64,000 bases of DNA from positions 97,661-161,660 of the forward strand of contig VZRR01012434.1 of assembly GCA_013398015.1 (NCBI GenBank). Direction: 5' to 3'. Below are positions 13,099 to 26,230 of this stretch, one piece after another. The notes below the pieces were generated by a model. It had not been told where the DNA came from. It was given only the letters and a program-made list of their open reading frames with translations, and ran no database searches. Origin of the DNA: Oreocharis arfaki (lineage: Eukaryota; Chordata; Aves; Passeriformes; Paramythiidae). The stretch's first letter is position 1, and each line of letters begins with the position of its first letter. Made by a program: the position numbers and the translations under genes.

Positions 13099-14940
13099 CT
13101 GAGAAAAAGGCAATTTTTTTTAAGGAATCCAGACCTCAAAATCTGCGCCGTGTGTGGAAGTCAGAGACACATGGACGTGAGTAGCTGGTAATGCTTGGAT
13201 ACCTTTTCAGCTCCAGAAAAGCCTAGGATCCCTCTTATTTTGGACACATCCTGGGGCAATATTTGTATCCTAATGACATTTCTTGTACAACGTACAAGAA
13301 GGGTAGCACCACGTGCCACTTTTCTGCTGGAGCTTTGGGGATCAAGGACGAGTCAGGCCAGTTGCAGGAGCTGCCTCCTTAAAGGTGGTGCCCTGCTGTT
13401 GAGTGCTGGCCCAGGGTTCAGTGTGCTGAAAATAGAGAGGGAGTAAAGGAAACTGCAGCAATTCACCCTTCCCAAGCAGCCTCGTGCAGCCTCAACCAGC
13501 TGTATCGACCAAAATATTGTCAGAGGGTCTCTGGATTCAAGGAGAGGTTAAGAGTCTGCATGGGCCTGGTTCCCATTCCCATTCCTGCCCTCTTTGCATT
13601 CAGCCTGACACGACCAAGGGTCAAAGAAGGAAGGAAGAAAATGAGAATATACAACAGCAACACCAGAAGTGCACAATCTGTGCAGCAGCCTTGGAGACCC
13701 GGGGCTGGGAAGAGCAGTGCGTGTCCAGCTCTGCCAGGGAACAGTGCATTCCTTCCCCCTCTGCAAAAACCCACTGGATGGGGAAAAAACCCACCTGCTT
13801 TTCTAATACTGCTTTGTGCAGGTACTGCGTGCCCTGCACAGCCTCTGCTCTGTAATAGGGACCCAAATACCTTCTAACACAAGGGACTAAAAATGATTTG
13901 GGGTTTCCAGGGTGCTCTTTGGGGGGGCATCGTGGCAGGGAAGGAGCAGCTCCGGGCCCCTTTGTGCAGGCTGTTCTTCCAGATGCTCATCTCGGGCTGC
14001 ACAGCTCTGCCAGACTAATGCTGCTGCTAAAGCTGCCTTCTACGTGATCAGCAATTAAGCTGTGAAGTCAGCCCCTTAATATTATGTTAACATAGTTCAG
14101 TATATTAAATGTAAAACAAGTCATAATTTTTAAAGGTACCTCGGCTTACTGAGTTTAAATGAAGGCAGCAGTAGGACTATCACAGCCATATGCAAATCAC
14201 CTGCATTTTAAAGCTAACAATAGATTTTGCTTTATTGTTTTGGCATTTAACGAGTGGGAAAATAATAAATTAAGCCACATGGGGAATCCCTGGTGCTTTT
14301 ACAAACTGAAGCAGTGCCCATTTGGAGAGAGAACATTCCCCATTTTTCTCCCTAGCTGCATTTCTCTTAACCCACCGCCTTATTAAAGCTTATAGGGCAA
14401 AATTCTCTTCTCATATTCCTCTGGCAGCTCTTAGTCCACATTCAGCTCTCCCTACCTTCCCAGCTGTCTTTCATCCTGCCAGCTCTCTCTGCAGACAGGA
14501 AACAGAAGAAGAGTAAAGACTGGCTGAGCCATGGGGAGTCAGAAGAAAGATGTTGTCATAGTTTTAGGAGGGTTACAATAGCTATTAGAGCACGGATGCT
14601 TTTTCTACCTGTTGTAATAGGGGATGCAGCTACCAGAGCAAGGTCCATGGGAGAGGCAGCTGCATCAGGCTCTGGTCAGCAGCGTAATGGATCCATGCAG
14701 GATCCCAAACAGGGCCTCTGCAGCTGCCTGGTGTGACACCACCATGGCTCTGTGGAGCTGTGTTTCCTAGGGGCTGCACAGCCAAAGGAAGGAAGGGGTT
14801 GAATGTTGCAGCAAGATGACCTCTCTTGTTCGAAGCATTTTAAAAATATTAATTAAAAAAATTAATTGTGTTTTCATTTTAACTCACCCAGCTCTTACTG
14901 ATCAAAGCCCTGAGGCCAAAGTCAGGCTCAGCCATGAGGG

Positions 14941-14993
14941 TCATGGAATTACAGAACATCTCAGGGTGGACGAGCCCCATAAGACTGATTGAA
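14941..14993 (-). mobile_element. CR1 LINE 3'-end fragment (short, diverged)
   Basis: The stretch beginning TCATGGAATTACAGAACATC and continuing through a GGGTGGACGAGCCCCATAAG segment resembles the reverse complement of an avian CR1 3' end. It is only about 50 bp and quite diverged, and no further CR1 body is recognisable. Confidence 0.45.
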
Positions 14994-17759
14994 TGGGCAG
15001 GTGTTGGTCTTGCAAGTGGCAATATTTAGCTCTCTTATCAATAGTCAGACATTCAGCTGAAAGCAGATCATATCATGGATGTTTGCTCCTGGATGCCATC
15101 CTGGATGTGTCTTCTCTAGGCCATGTTTTCACAAAGTCACCAAAAGGAAAACACACCACAGCTCCTCTGTGTGAACAAGCACAGCCCTTCCTTGTGCAGA
15201 GAGGGACGTTCAGCACGTGCTTGTTTCCTGTGTTGTCTGTGAGAAGTATCAATTATGCACATCCATGAACATCCCCTGCACCTGCATTCCCCCAGGAACC
15301 CTTTTACCAACACCAAAGGATGGAGCAGAAATCAGGAACCAAAGGCAAACCAGGCAGCCTGAAATGAACACGGCACTGCAGCGTTAACTGGCAACAGAAA
15401 ATTGCCAGGCAGAGTGAAAATTTAAACAACAGGAACATAGAAAAATACTTTGAATGGAAACCTACAAACCTCAGACAAGTTTGGGATGTGCCTGGGGATC
15501 ATTCCTCAGCTCCCCTCTCATGGCTCTGTACAGTCTCTTAGAGAAGCCTCTGTGGTCTTGCCACACGCGTCTGTTTTCTGTCAAATCTGCTGTTTGTCCC
15601 ACTCAGTGCATTTCTTCAGTGGTGTGTAACATTTGCTCTCACATCCACTCGACATGGGGACATTGTAGATAGAAGGTTTGTGCAGCCCCGTGAATGTATG
15701 AAGCACTCCACAAGGATTATGGTTATTTTCATAACATTTCTCCACCCCTGCCTACGTTTGAAGTCAGGGATGTCTGGTGCTGAACCAGACAAGCAGAACA
15801 CACACAAAAGCCCAATTAGCTCCCTATCACCAAAGCTCTTACAAACACTAATGCATTAATCATTGTAGAACTAAGAGATGAGCCTTGGTCTGTGCTCCTG
15901 GCTCAGTTCAGTCGGGTTTTAACTTGACTGATGCTGAGGGTTATGTGATGAATCTTGTCCATTCATCTCCACTGGGCAGGAGAGGAAACAGAAACAAAGG
16001 CAGGGCACCTCACTGGCCACCCTGACCTCAGTCCACGGTGTCCCTTTGTAAAAACTGACCAAGTCTTAGCTCAGGAACAAGCACATCCTAGGCTCAGGTC
16101 CAGAGCAGCATCAATCCTCTGTGCAATGCTTTCTGTTACCCCGTTAGAAAATCTGGATGTTGCTTAAAAATGTGGAAAGTCTAAATATGACATGAGAATA
16201 GACAGGGAAAGGCTAAACAGCAAAGTAAGTGTTTGGTTCTGTACGAGACGCACAAACGCACAAAAGCAAGCTGGCTCTAGGAAGAGCTTTTCAGATTACT
16301 TGAACATCTCTTAAAAAAATGGATTAAAATACAGATTCCCCCTATTATTTTTCAATAATAGAAGCGCAGCACAGAACAACTCACTAGTGCCACAAACTAC
16401 TTTTTCATTCCTGTTTTTGTTTCATGCTTCAATATCTTCTTCCAGCTGCTCATGTCTCCTTTTCCTTCTCCTCACTTTGATCTATTAGTTTTCCCCAGAA
16501 ATGGGGTTTATAAATCATTGTAATGCAGCCCTGGGAAAGACGGTGCTTAGTGCAGGGAGAAATACATTGCAGCTAACAGCCACGGCAGGGAGGAAAACTC
16601 TCACCTCGGAGAGGGGCTCTGGCGACAGGTTACGGATGGCGCTGGGTTATTTTATGGCTGCATTGCTGCCATCAGGGGCAAGGCCGCAGGGAGCACTGCC
16701 TGCACCCCTCCACAATATTTCAAGCTTCCTTCTGCAGGCAAAAACAAACCGCCCAGGGGCTCGCAAGGGAAAGGGAGAGAGGAAAAATTGCTGAAAGAAG
16801 GGGAGGGCAGGCGGGACAGGTGGGGATGGATCGCTGGGTTCCTGCTTTTGCACCATTGCATCTTTTTTTTTAAAAAAGAGACGTTTGTGTCTCTTGCACC
16901 CTGAAAAGATGCTAATTTCATGTGGGTCCCATTTGTTGGCAGCAGTGGCAGGATCCAGCTCGCCCAGGAGCATTTCCACCCCTTTGTGCCAAGGCTTTTG
17001 TGTTCCCACTTTGTACTCGGCAAACTTTGTTGCTGGAGGACCCCAGGACAAGGCTGACCCCAGTGCTGCTGCTTGGTGAAGCCAAGGGACCCCACAGGAC
17101 CTGTGTGACCCCCATGAGAGCAGATGCAGACACTGTTTATGGTGTTTGAAAGTCTGCTTGTATTTGAAACCTAAGGACTGAGCTTCTTTCTCCAGTCAGG
17201 ATTGTGGAAGTTGGCTACAGTTATTAAAAATATCATCTAGAATATGAAGCTGGGAGCAGTGCAAGGCTGGGCACCAGGTCACTGGGTGATCTCAAAACAG
17301 CCTTTCCAGGCCAAATTCGTGGAAGGGCTGTTTTAGTGTTTGTGGCACAACACTGTGGCCTACCTGTGTGAAGGTCTGAGCATCTTCCCAGCAAGGGGAG
17401 ATCTCCTGAGTCCCCTCCTGGGAGTAAGGGTTAGTTCTAAATGCAGAAAACCCAACATCATCATACAGCCAGAGACAAACCTTCGTCAGCAGAGGTTTAT
17501 GTACTTATCTCCTGCCCTGGAGTGCAGCATGGATTAGGGGAACCCATTGGCAGCCCTATTTAATTAGGGAGGAAATCATCCTAACCTCCTAAGAGCAGGA
17601 CAATCACATGCAAGCTACAGGCACTTTGAAGCACTTGCTGTGTTTTTAGGATCACCAGCTCCTAATAAGACCACCCCGGGCAGACACACCATCCTTTAGT
17701 TCCAAAAGCACACAAAAGAGACACCATGCTGGAATCTTACCTCTATCTTTAACAAAGCA

Positions 17760-18010
17760 TTACCCCCTCCTCACCCTCTTCCCCATAATTGCCTTGTTAT
17801 TGTCATTGGTGCCATTGTTCATTGGCTCGGCCCTAGAGAGGCCCGAGGGAGCAGTTCTGCCTTAGCTAAACCAATATCTCCTGCAATAACCCCCTGCAGT
17901 TTCCCCTTTGCTATCCCATGTTGAATAAATCCTCCATCTCTGTTTGCTGAATGATCATAAAGATATGATTGAAGTTTCAGATTTATGGTTTCCTTCCAAT
18001 CGAGGAGCAA
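17760..18010. promoter_or_regulatory. Candidate noncoding regulatory block with clustered SOX-like sites
   Basis: Between about 17790 and 17825 the + strand reads a near-continuous series of SOX-type cores: TTGTTAT, ATTGTC, CATTGGT, CATTGTTC and CATTGG. The following 180 bp are AT-biased, with TGAATAAA, ATGATCATAAAG and GATTTATGG words typical of slowly evolving elements. This is an enhancer candidate by composition only. Confidence 0.3.
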
Positions 18011-18999
18011 CTCCAATAATGCCAGAGCCTGTTTGCTGACTGTTTTCTGACAGGATGTACAGGAAGGGAGATTTGTAAGAGCAAAAACAGGGATGCAGAG
18101 ATTAGAGGGAAGCATTTTCTAGACATGCAGTGCACACATATGCAGTCATGTAGAGGGGCTGGACTCACACACACACTTCCAGAGCATCCTCTGTCCAAGG
18201 ATCTCGCTGTGGTTCCCAAGCCCCCTGCCAGGCAGGGTGTGTGCACAATATTTCACTCTAACAGCAAATCTGTCTCGAGCAGCCACACAAGGGACCCACA
18301 AGAATTGGTTGCTGGGTAAAGGAGGATCCTAACTAAAGATCTCGCTCAGCTGTGCTGAAAACTAAAGTGGTTGCTGAAGGCTGGCAGAGGGCTCTGTGTT
18401 AAGGTGGTCCTTACTGTCAGCCCCAGGCTGCATGTGCCATGAGTTCCCTCTGAACTGTGCTAATGCAATCCTCTGGATGCCTGGGATGCTCTTTGGGGAG
18501 TGCAGAGAAACCCTCTGGCTTCTACGGGAGAACATCCCAGAGGTTTCCTCTGATCAAAGCACCAACACCCAGAAAAACCCCACCAAAGGGGCACTGCACT
18601 TACAGGGAAAAGCAGCTGCCTCCTGAGGACACCCAGCCTTGCACCTCCCTGCTGAGGGAACAGCCTCCCAGGGAATCTGGTGCAGGATTGTGACCTTCAA
18701 GTTGGGATAACTATCACCTTCCCCAGTGCTTGTCTTGGCTTGGGTGTAAAACCCCTCCTCTCCCCTCAGCCCATCCCAGCAGCATTTAGAGCCATCTCCG
18801 TGATACAGCTGGATCCTGGGAATTGCACAGCATGGGGCACATTGCTATTCAGATGCAGGTCAATATTAGTTTTTTAATGAATAAACCACCACAAAGCTGA
18901 AGTGAAAACAAAGTTTGTGACTTTGGTGTCAAAAATCTGAACAGAGCCTCCAAAACACATTCCCTCAGCCTCGCGGCCGCAGCACATTTGCTTTTCCCT

Positions 19000-19560
19000 G
19001 ATTCACAGCCATTTATGCTCATTCTCACTTCAACAAAAACCTATAAAACTCTTACAGCGTGATGCAGTCCTAAATTAAATGCACTTTAACATTGCTATAT
19101 AACAAGGGAGTCTTTGCTCTTTTAAATTAATGCATGCGGCTGAGAAGGGGACCTTTCCTGGAAAATTTATTCCGCTTTATTTGGAGAAAACCCCACCTCG
19201 TTCCACCTTCTCTGAGAGCAAAGATGATTTTGTGTGTTATAATGAGGAATTTGTAATAACGAGAGCGTTGCACGTTCGAGTAACTACGAAGCCAACAACA
19301 GAAGACTTCTGTGAGCAGCAGTGTTTGTGTGATGTATGGTAATATTTTTCCTCAGTGCATTACAAAAGAAAAAAGCAAGATAAAAATATCTTCCATTTTC
19401 TCCCTAATTTGTAGTTTTCTGGTGTTAGCAAGGCTTATAAGACACATGCTCCCAATTAGCTGCTCCTCTTAATTTAAATGCTTCATAAATTATCTCCTGC
19501 GCTTGTGGATTATCACTTCATAATGCGAGTTAGCATTTAAATAAATAGCTGCGATGTAGG
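19000..19560. promoter_or_regulatory. Candidate conserved noncoding block
   Basis: This AT-rich block contains repeated homeodomain-type cores (TTAAATTAA, TAATAACG, CAATTAGC, TTAATTTAAAT, CATAAATTATC) and a CpG-containing core around 19258-19295 that stands out in otherwise CpG-poor intronic DNA. A 70-codon open frame lies inside it, without recognisable similarity. The regulatory role is inferred. Confidence 0.22.
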
Positions 19561-22500
19561 AAATTAGAGAGGTTTACAGTCTGAGGCAGCAGCATAATGA
19601 AGGAAAATACCACAGCAGCTGAACAGGGGTTGGGAGGGATGTGATGAGGCAGAGATTTTTTTTTTCCCCCTTTACCTTTTAGCGACCAAATTTGGACTGC
19701 AGCAGGGAAAATATGGGTCAGAACTCCAGCAGAGCAGGAGCCTTTTGTAATGGCTGAACACGAAGGGAACATGGAGAATTCTTAAGCACGTAAAATGTCT
19801 GATTTAGCAAATATGATGCAATTAGGAAGTGACTTTTTCCAGCCAACTCTTGGTTGCCTCAGAAGGTCGCCCCTTTGAAAGCAATTGGGCTGCTCATGTA
19901 TGCCATACCTGAGCAGTATCCAACCCCTTCTGTTCTATCCTTTCAAAAAAACATCTGGGACTGGAGAGAAAAACAGCACAACAAAGCAGAGCTGGAATTG
20001 TATTGAGAAAATTTGGTGGGGAAAGCAATGAGGGAGTCAGATGTAGAATTATGGGGAATTTTAGAAATATATATATAGAGAGAGAAGAAAGCAAGCATTA
20101 ATTTGTAAGCCACGTAACTTCTGCCATGTTTCTAGCACCATTAATATGATCAACCCATGGGCAATGAGAGTTTTTAACCATGGGCAGCAACATCTCAGTG
20201 CTATTTCAGCCCAGTTCGCAGTAATTGTCATAAATGTAGAAAATTAGGAAGACAGGGCAGGGAAAAACCTCATGACAGCTCCTTGGAGGATTAAGGCTCT
20301 CTCCAGTGCTTGCTGGTCTTGCCTTTGGTGTCACTGCTGCTTTTTCTGCCACAGGAGAAAACTCAGGGCAAGATCCTGCCAGGAGTCACCCCCGTTTGAC
20401 TGCCACTGAGCTCTGCAGGAGCTGAAAACAAGCACCAGTGGGCTCAGGACCCTTTGGTGTTTGCAGAGCACCCAAGGTTGAGCACTGCAGCCCTGGGAAG
20501 TTCAGCTATCACAGCTCTCTGCTTGCTCACACACACAAAATGTCAAAATCACGGATATTTTTTTCAAAACCACTGGAAAATCATAGAAGCCTTGACAGCC
20601 TTGACCAAAGTCCAGCCTAAGGCAGGAGTAAAGTTATTAGTTACCTTATTTCCTGGAGAAAGTCTGACACATTAGGATTTCACAGTCGCTGGCTGTAAGT
20701 GTAACGGGCAGGGTGTGATTTTGCTGCCTGGGTTTTGCAGTTAAATTTCAGCAGGTTGAATACATTTTGCTGTAGGACAGAGCAAATGATTCGGGCAGGT
20801 TCTTGCATCAGCACAAGGCCCTCGGTGCTTAATGGGAGTTGTGCCCACCTGACAGCACGATTTGAGCTTTCGTTGTATTTAATATTCTTCAAGAGCGGGG
20901 GTCAAATTGTCTCATGATTTACATCCCTCCAACCCTGCTGATCCCCGGGGAACTGCACTTCCTCTGAACTCCCCAGGAACGAACATGGGCAACTGGACTG
21001 AAATCTGCTGGAAGAAGATTTCTGCCTGGACCCCTCAGGATTCAGGTGGAGTCTGCAGCTGCTGCTTCGAGACACAGTTCACCCTGCAGAGAGTTCGAGT
21101 CAGCACAGCAGGATCCTTGTTTCATCCTGTAATTTTCTATTCCAACACATAGTGTTTAGAAAGTGAAAAAGGGACTGATCCCACTCCAACCAACATCTGA
21201 AAGTTTACAGCTCTTCATCTCTCCAAGTTTCCAGGTGCTAAAAGAAAGGCTCTGGGGGCCAAACTGTACCTGTGCTCAGCCCTGAAGTGGCTCTGTCCTC
21301 TGGGGCATATTTGCAGCTCTGTTATCACTTTGTCTTCTGAACCAGGCAGGAATGGCCACAGGTGCTCCGGGCTTATTCTGTGCCTGAGCCTGATAAGCCT
21401 CAATTTCTCTGGACTACGAGCACACAGAAACCAGCTCTTCTGTCCCAGCTGCAAGGGCTCTTCAGGTCTAAAGAAAAACCTGGCAGAAGTCTTGAATTCT
21501 GAATGCAGGAGACAGGGCTGGAAGCCCCAGGATGGGATTCCTTCAGGGAGATGGTGCCACTTTTTTACAGAATCCCCTTTTCTTCTTAAAGGGCATTTTA
21601 AATAATAAAATTGGAAGCTGCCGCATATCTTTCCAACTGATCTGCTAATCATATTTCTTCAAATTTTATATCCCTGACCCTTGTAAAGGGATTGCAAGGA
21701 AGGCATTTTTTAAGCTGCATTTTAATAAGTCAATATGAAAGCTCAAAATTATTTAAAGCTTCTTAAATAGGATTATATTTGATTTCTTGTGGGAATAGTG
21801 AGGGATAGTCTAGTAAAGACGTTCTGTCCTGCTGAGGTTTTATTACATTAAAGAAACAGCATCCTTTTTTAACAGCAAAAACTTTATCTATTCTCTAATG
21901 AAAATGGAGATTACTGTGCACATGAGGTGACTGAAGTTGGTAAGTTCCTGCATCTTTGATCAGAGATTAGAGTTTCTCCTTGAGTGAAAGCCGAGAGATT
22001 CCTGAACCAGAGGTTTGCCTGAATTTAACAAGTTGCCTCCTCATCTGAAATATTTGAATTTTCTTCTAGGAGGTACCACAAGTGTATTGACTTCAGACAA
22101 ATTCTGCTGTGAAATAACAGGTAGCTCTCAAGGCAGCCAGTATCTCATTTGCAGCCAGGGATTTAATTTGGCCTAAGAATCAGAGGTCTGTGCTGCTGGG
22201 GAACTATTTTACTGCATAGGAAATGTCATATCCAGTCTGCTCTGAAAGGCCCACAGTCAAATTCTCACCTGAATTCCACTCCTTTAATGTCAGTGTGACT
22301 TATACGAAGGCTATACTGGCAGCACTTAGCTTAGTGTGTTCTATTGCACCCAAATAAAAGCAGGGGAGTTAAATAAAAACTGCCTGGATGAAGTTGGAGC
22401 AGCAGCAGGGAGTTACAAGGTGTAAGCAGCAGCTTCACTGAGCTGAGTTGCTCTGGACGTAATCTGGGCCAACATCTGGCCTTGAGAACATAAAGGGATT

Positions 22501-23715
22501 TTTCTTGAAGTAGCAGATGGGGAGGTTCAAAGAACAGATATTATTAAGGATGAAACACAAAGAAAAGGTCATAACTGCTGAAAGGGGACAGAACCTTTAA
22601 AAAACCAGAAAAACCAAACCAAAAAACAAAGCCATTGTCCATTCTCCTTAACATTTAGAAAATGTTCTCTCATTCTCAAATAGCCCACACCCTTCTCTCA
22701 GCTAAACCTCATTGCCCTCACTGAAGCCAGTCATTGAGCAGCAGCACTCCCTGGCAGACTTCAGGGTTTGCAGCAGATCAGGTATCCCCAGGGCTGTGGT
22801 TCTCAGGGAAATGACAACCCCACTACACCCTTTCCAGCTCCTCTCTGGATGCCTCACTTTTCCCTGGGAAGTCAACTGCAAAAATGGTAAAATTGCTTTT
22901 TTTGCCAAGGTGCTGCACCCTACTCTGCCCACACCCCGAGCTTCCAAAACTGCTGCCACATCAAAGGCAGAACTATTCCTCTGATGTTCCCACCCTCTCT
23001 GTCCATCCATGCCTCCATTTCCCCCTGATGTTGCCTGTAGGGAAAGCAAGGACTCAGAGATATCCTTCTCCATCCAGCTGCTCCAGGACCACCCCATGCT
23101 GAACCAAACCTCCCTGCCGTTGTCCCTACGTGTCCTCAAATCTATCCCAGGCTCATTCTGTCTCTTAGAGGTGAATGGTGGTTGTAGCTCAAGAAAAATC
23201 AGGCACAGGTAAGACCTCACTCAGCAGTAGCTGTAAGCTGCACATTCATTTAGCCTGAATAACCCGTCCCTGCTGCCAAGGGCTTTGTCTTCTGACTACA
23301 GACCACGTTTCTTCCTCAGGACTGAAAGCAGGCAGGGGCTGATGTGAACTTCACAAGCTGTGACACCCTCTACAGAAACACATGTGCTTCTTTGACCTTC
23401 AGCGCTGGCACAAAAACCTTACACAGACACAAATTTATCTTAAAGTCAGGAGCAGATTTAATAGAGCAGGAGAAGATCGTTTTCAATATTTCCATCTCAA
23501 TTATAGTCAAACACCTCGGTGAGTCTCAGCCTTTGGGGCTGTACCTGGGCTGGCTGCTCCCAGCGTGGAGACTGTCGGCAGAATCAGCAGAAATAGCACA
23601 ACTGGGCAAGGTGTTGGTGATTTATCAGTGCTGAAGTAATTCATCCTGACACGGAGGCGCCGAGGAGGAGCTCAGGGTCCAGCAGGTGCCCCCAAAGACC
23701 TGAGAGTTATACAGT

Positions 23716-23755
23716 GCCACACATCGACAGTGGCAGGCCTGGGATCTGACTCCTT
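23716..23755. mobile_element. Possible MIR SINE core fragment
   Basis: The segment CACACATCGACAGTGGCAGG followed by CCTGGGATCTGACTCC resembles the conserved core of the ancient amniote MIR element. It is short and diverged and is supported only by eye. Confidence 0.3.
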
Positions 23756-23959
23756 AGCAAAAACCATCCTTTTCAAACAGCAGAAAGAAGCAGTCTCGTT
23801 ACAGAGAAAGGCAGTTTTAACAGTTGCAATGCTCTACTGCTGAAATTGTCCCTCCAACAGCACACTATCTACTAACTCTATAAAGAGTGACTAATATTCA
23901 GCATCCCAGAATTTTGGGGCAAACAGGATTTTTCAATGGAAAATCAGAAGGTGAATACA

Positions 23960-24420
23960 CCCGTGAAGACAAATGCAAGTATTGTGTATGCAAATACTTT
24001 CATATCTGCCTGGCCCTTTAAAACCAAAATGATAGAGTTCATTTGCATTTAGATCTCTTTGGCTCCCTCTTTTCATCTAAAGACAAATCCTCACAAAGGC
24101 TGCTTAATTAGACCAAATTAGATTTCCACCTAGTGGCTTGTCATTCATTAGAAAACGCTGTTCTTTTTTTCGGTTTTGGTAATTAGAAGCTGGTCTCGCA
24201 GTGTTCACTTCAGGCTCAAAGTCTGACTTGCATTCATGATTTTGTGCAGATGAGAGGAAAATTATTCAGTCGCATCAAGTCTGCCCATTTTACAAGTTGG
24301 ATAAAGATCATCGCTGGAGTCTTTTATGTAATGGGATATACTCTTTCTTAAGTCTTTAATGATTAATTGTAATAGCATATCTCATGGCAATTTTCAAGAC
24401 TAAAAGCTAAGTGCAAACAG
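23960..24420. promoter_or_regulatory. Candidate enhancer with two POU octamers
   Basis: Perfect octamers occur as ATGCAAAT at 23988-23995 and as the inverted ATTTGCAT at 24041-24048. They are followed by TTAATTAGACC, CATTCATTAG and GATTAATTGTAATAG words. POU-family factors bind ATGCAAAT. The AT-rich, repeat-free character over more than 400 bp suggests constraint, but no alignment was possible. Confidence 0.35.
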
Positions 24421-26040
24421 TTGGAATGCGCCGTGACTGTATCAGACAGTGGGTGCTTCCCGAGGCTGGGGTTTCTGTGTCGGCCACTGTGTGTGGGCCT
24501 TGCTTGTTGGTGTTACAGCCCTGTGGGGAGCAAGAAAACGGGAAGGGGCTGGTGCTGATGCCGTGATGATTTTTTGCCCTTTCTTTTATACCCCTTTTAT
24601 ATACTCTTTTATATAACTTTTATGTATTCTTAATGCTTTTAGCCCACATACTGATAATTCCTTAAGTTACAGAGCCCAGCCTTTGTTAAGCCAGGAGACC
24701 AAACACCCCGGCAGCCTCGCAGTCAGGGCTCAGAACGCCCCAGACACCAAGGTCCTCTCCAGAACACATCCTGTAAACTGAGACAGGCCCATCCAGGGGA
24801 AGGTTCCTCGAGATGTGGGGTTCACTTGAGCCTCTCATTGGAGAATCTTCGGTAGATACGCTAATTCGTAAAGCCTGTAACTGTGTGCACTTTTCTGAGG
24901 GGTGTGTGCATTTCGGGGTGCATTTCGGTGCATTCCACCGAGACAAAGTGCTGCATCTAAAGATCCTTAAATAAATACTGAAGTAAACCCCCTTTTTTAC
25001 TTCACCATGTTTAGTTCTTAATTTGAAAACCAGGAAAAGGCAACAGTGCTGGGGGTTGGGTAGGGAGAACCTGGGCTGGAAGTGCCATCTGCCGTCCCTC
25101 CTTGCCCTCTCTAACCCAGCAAGAGGACGCCTCTGCCGCCAGCGTTACACAAAACGCGGCTTCTGGAGGGGAAAATCGTTCAGCTCCACACCTGACACTC
25201 AAGGGTTGGTGTCTGGTTAGGCTGCAGCTCCCAGTGCAGGTCAGTCAGGAGCACAGGTTAGTGGAGACTGCACTTGTAGACGTGCTCTGGGTGAGCAGTG
25301 TGGCTGCCCTGTCTGGAGTATTTGTAATGGAAGGAGTTAAAGCTCACAGCAAGATCCTTGAGCTTTGCCGTTCCTGACTCCAAGGGCAGCAGTTTGCCCA
25401 GCCATCACCCTTTCCTCTGCTGTTGCTATACAACACTGGGATAATTTGGTCTCCCACTCTTCTCTCCCCAGTCCAAACCTGGTTCTCTTTGCTGTCCTGA
25501 TTCCCTGCCTCAGTTTCCCCTCTATTACAGAGGATTGATGCTCAGTGCCATGATTTGAAGCTGAATAAATCAGGGACAGATTTTGTGGTGGTCCATCAAG
25601 CAAAACTTCCTTTGGCTTTGACCTTTAATGCTTATGAAAAGCTTCGAAGACAACTGCCAACTTATTATTAATAATCTTCTTGGGAGTGGAAGTTACAAGC
25701 AGTTGGCGCCAGGCAGCCCAGCAGCCACCAGCCCCTGCTAGGATTTCTTCCGCACTAACAAACCCAGATTTTTCAGGTGTGTTTTTATAACAACATTCTT
25801 GATTTTTCCTTTTTTTTTTTTTTTGGTGAGAAAGGGAAAGTAAGTTTTTCCTTCCACCTCTAAAAAAAAAAACCACATCAAATTTGCCTTTCTCAAAACA
25901 CTGAACATTCCCTTTCTCATCTACCTAAACCTGATGTTGAGTTACTGTCCCCCAGAGGCTTTCAGTAGCTCAGTTCTGATGTATCCCTGCACTTTGTAGC
26001 TCACTGCCTTCTTAGAGTGTAATCAAACATCAAGCTAAGT

Positions 26041-26230
26041 AGCAAATAAATCTCCCGATCTCATAAGCTGCACAGCAAGATCATGTAAATGCAAATGAAG
26101 GGCTTGATTTCAAGCTGTCGCGGGGGGAAGGAGGGAAAAATGCTGGGCCTTGTCACCGCAATCACTTCACTCTGCAAGTGCAGTAAATCTGCAATAATAA
26201 TAGTAATGGCAGCGTGACGGGAGGCTTTAC
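26041..26230. promoter_or_regulatory. Candidate noncoding element with POU octamer
   Basis: The block holds a perfect ATGCAAAT octamer at 26089-26096, preceded by GATCATGTAA. It is followed by a CpG-containing TGTCGCGGGG run and an AATAATAATAGTAATGG stretch. The mixture of an octamer, short CpG words and AT-rich words differs from the flanks. The enhancer role is inferred. Confidence 0.28.

Noticed and set aside
19130..19342. 70-codon open frame considered as an early CFAP77 exon
   Set aside because: The translation does not resemble the CFAP77 N-terminus and lacks a fitting phase-0 donor. The interval looks more like a noncoding element.
23009..23212. Frame ending at a CAG/GTAAGA donor considered as an upstream CFAP77 exon
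   Set aside because: The donor looks good, but the encoded residues are not family-like and the phase leaves two bases, which does not fit the phase-0 start at 29882.
24129..24142. CTCF-like word CCACCTAGTGGC
   Set aside because: It departs from the CTCF core at two central positions and the flanks do not match.
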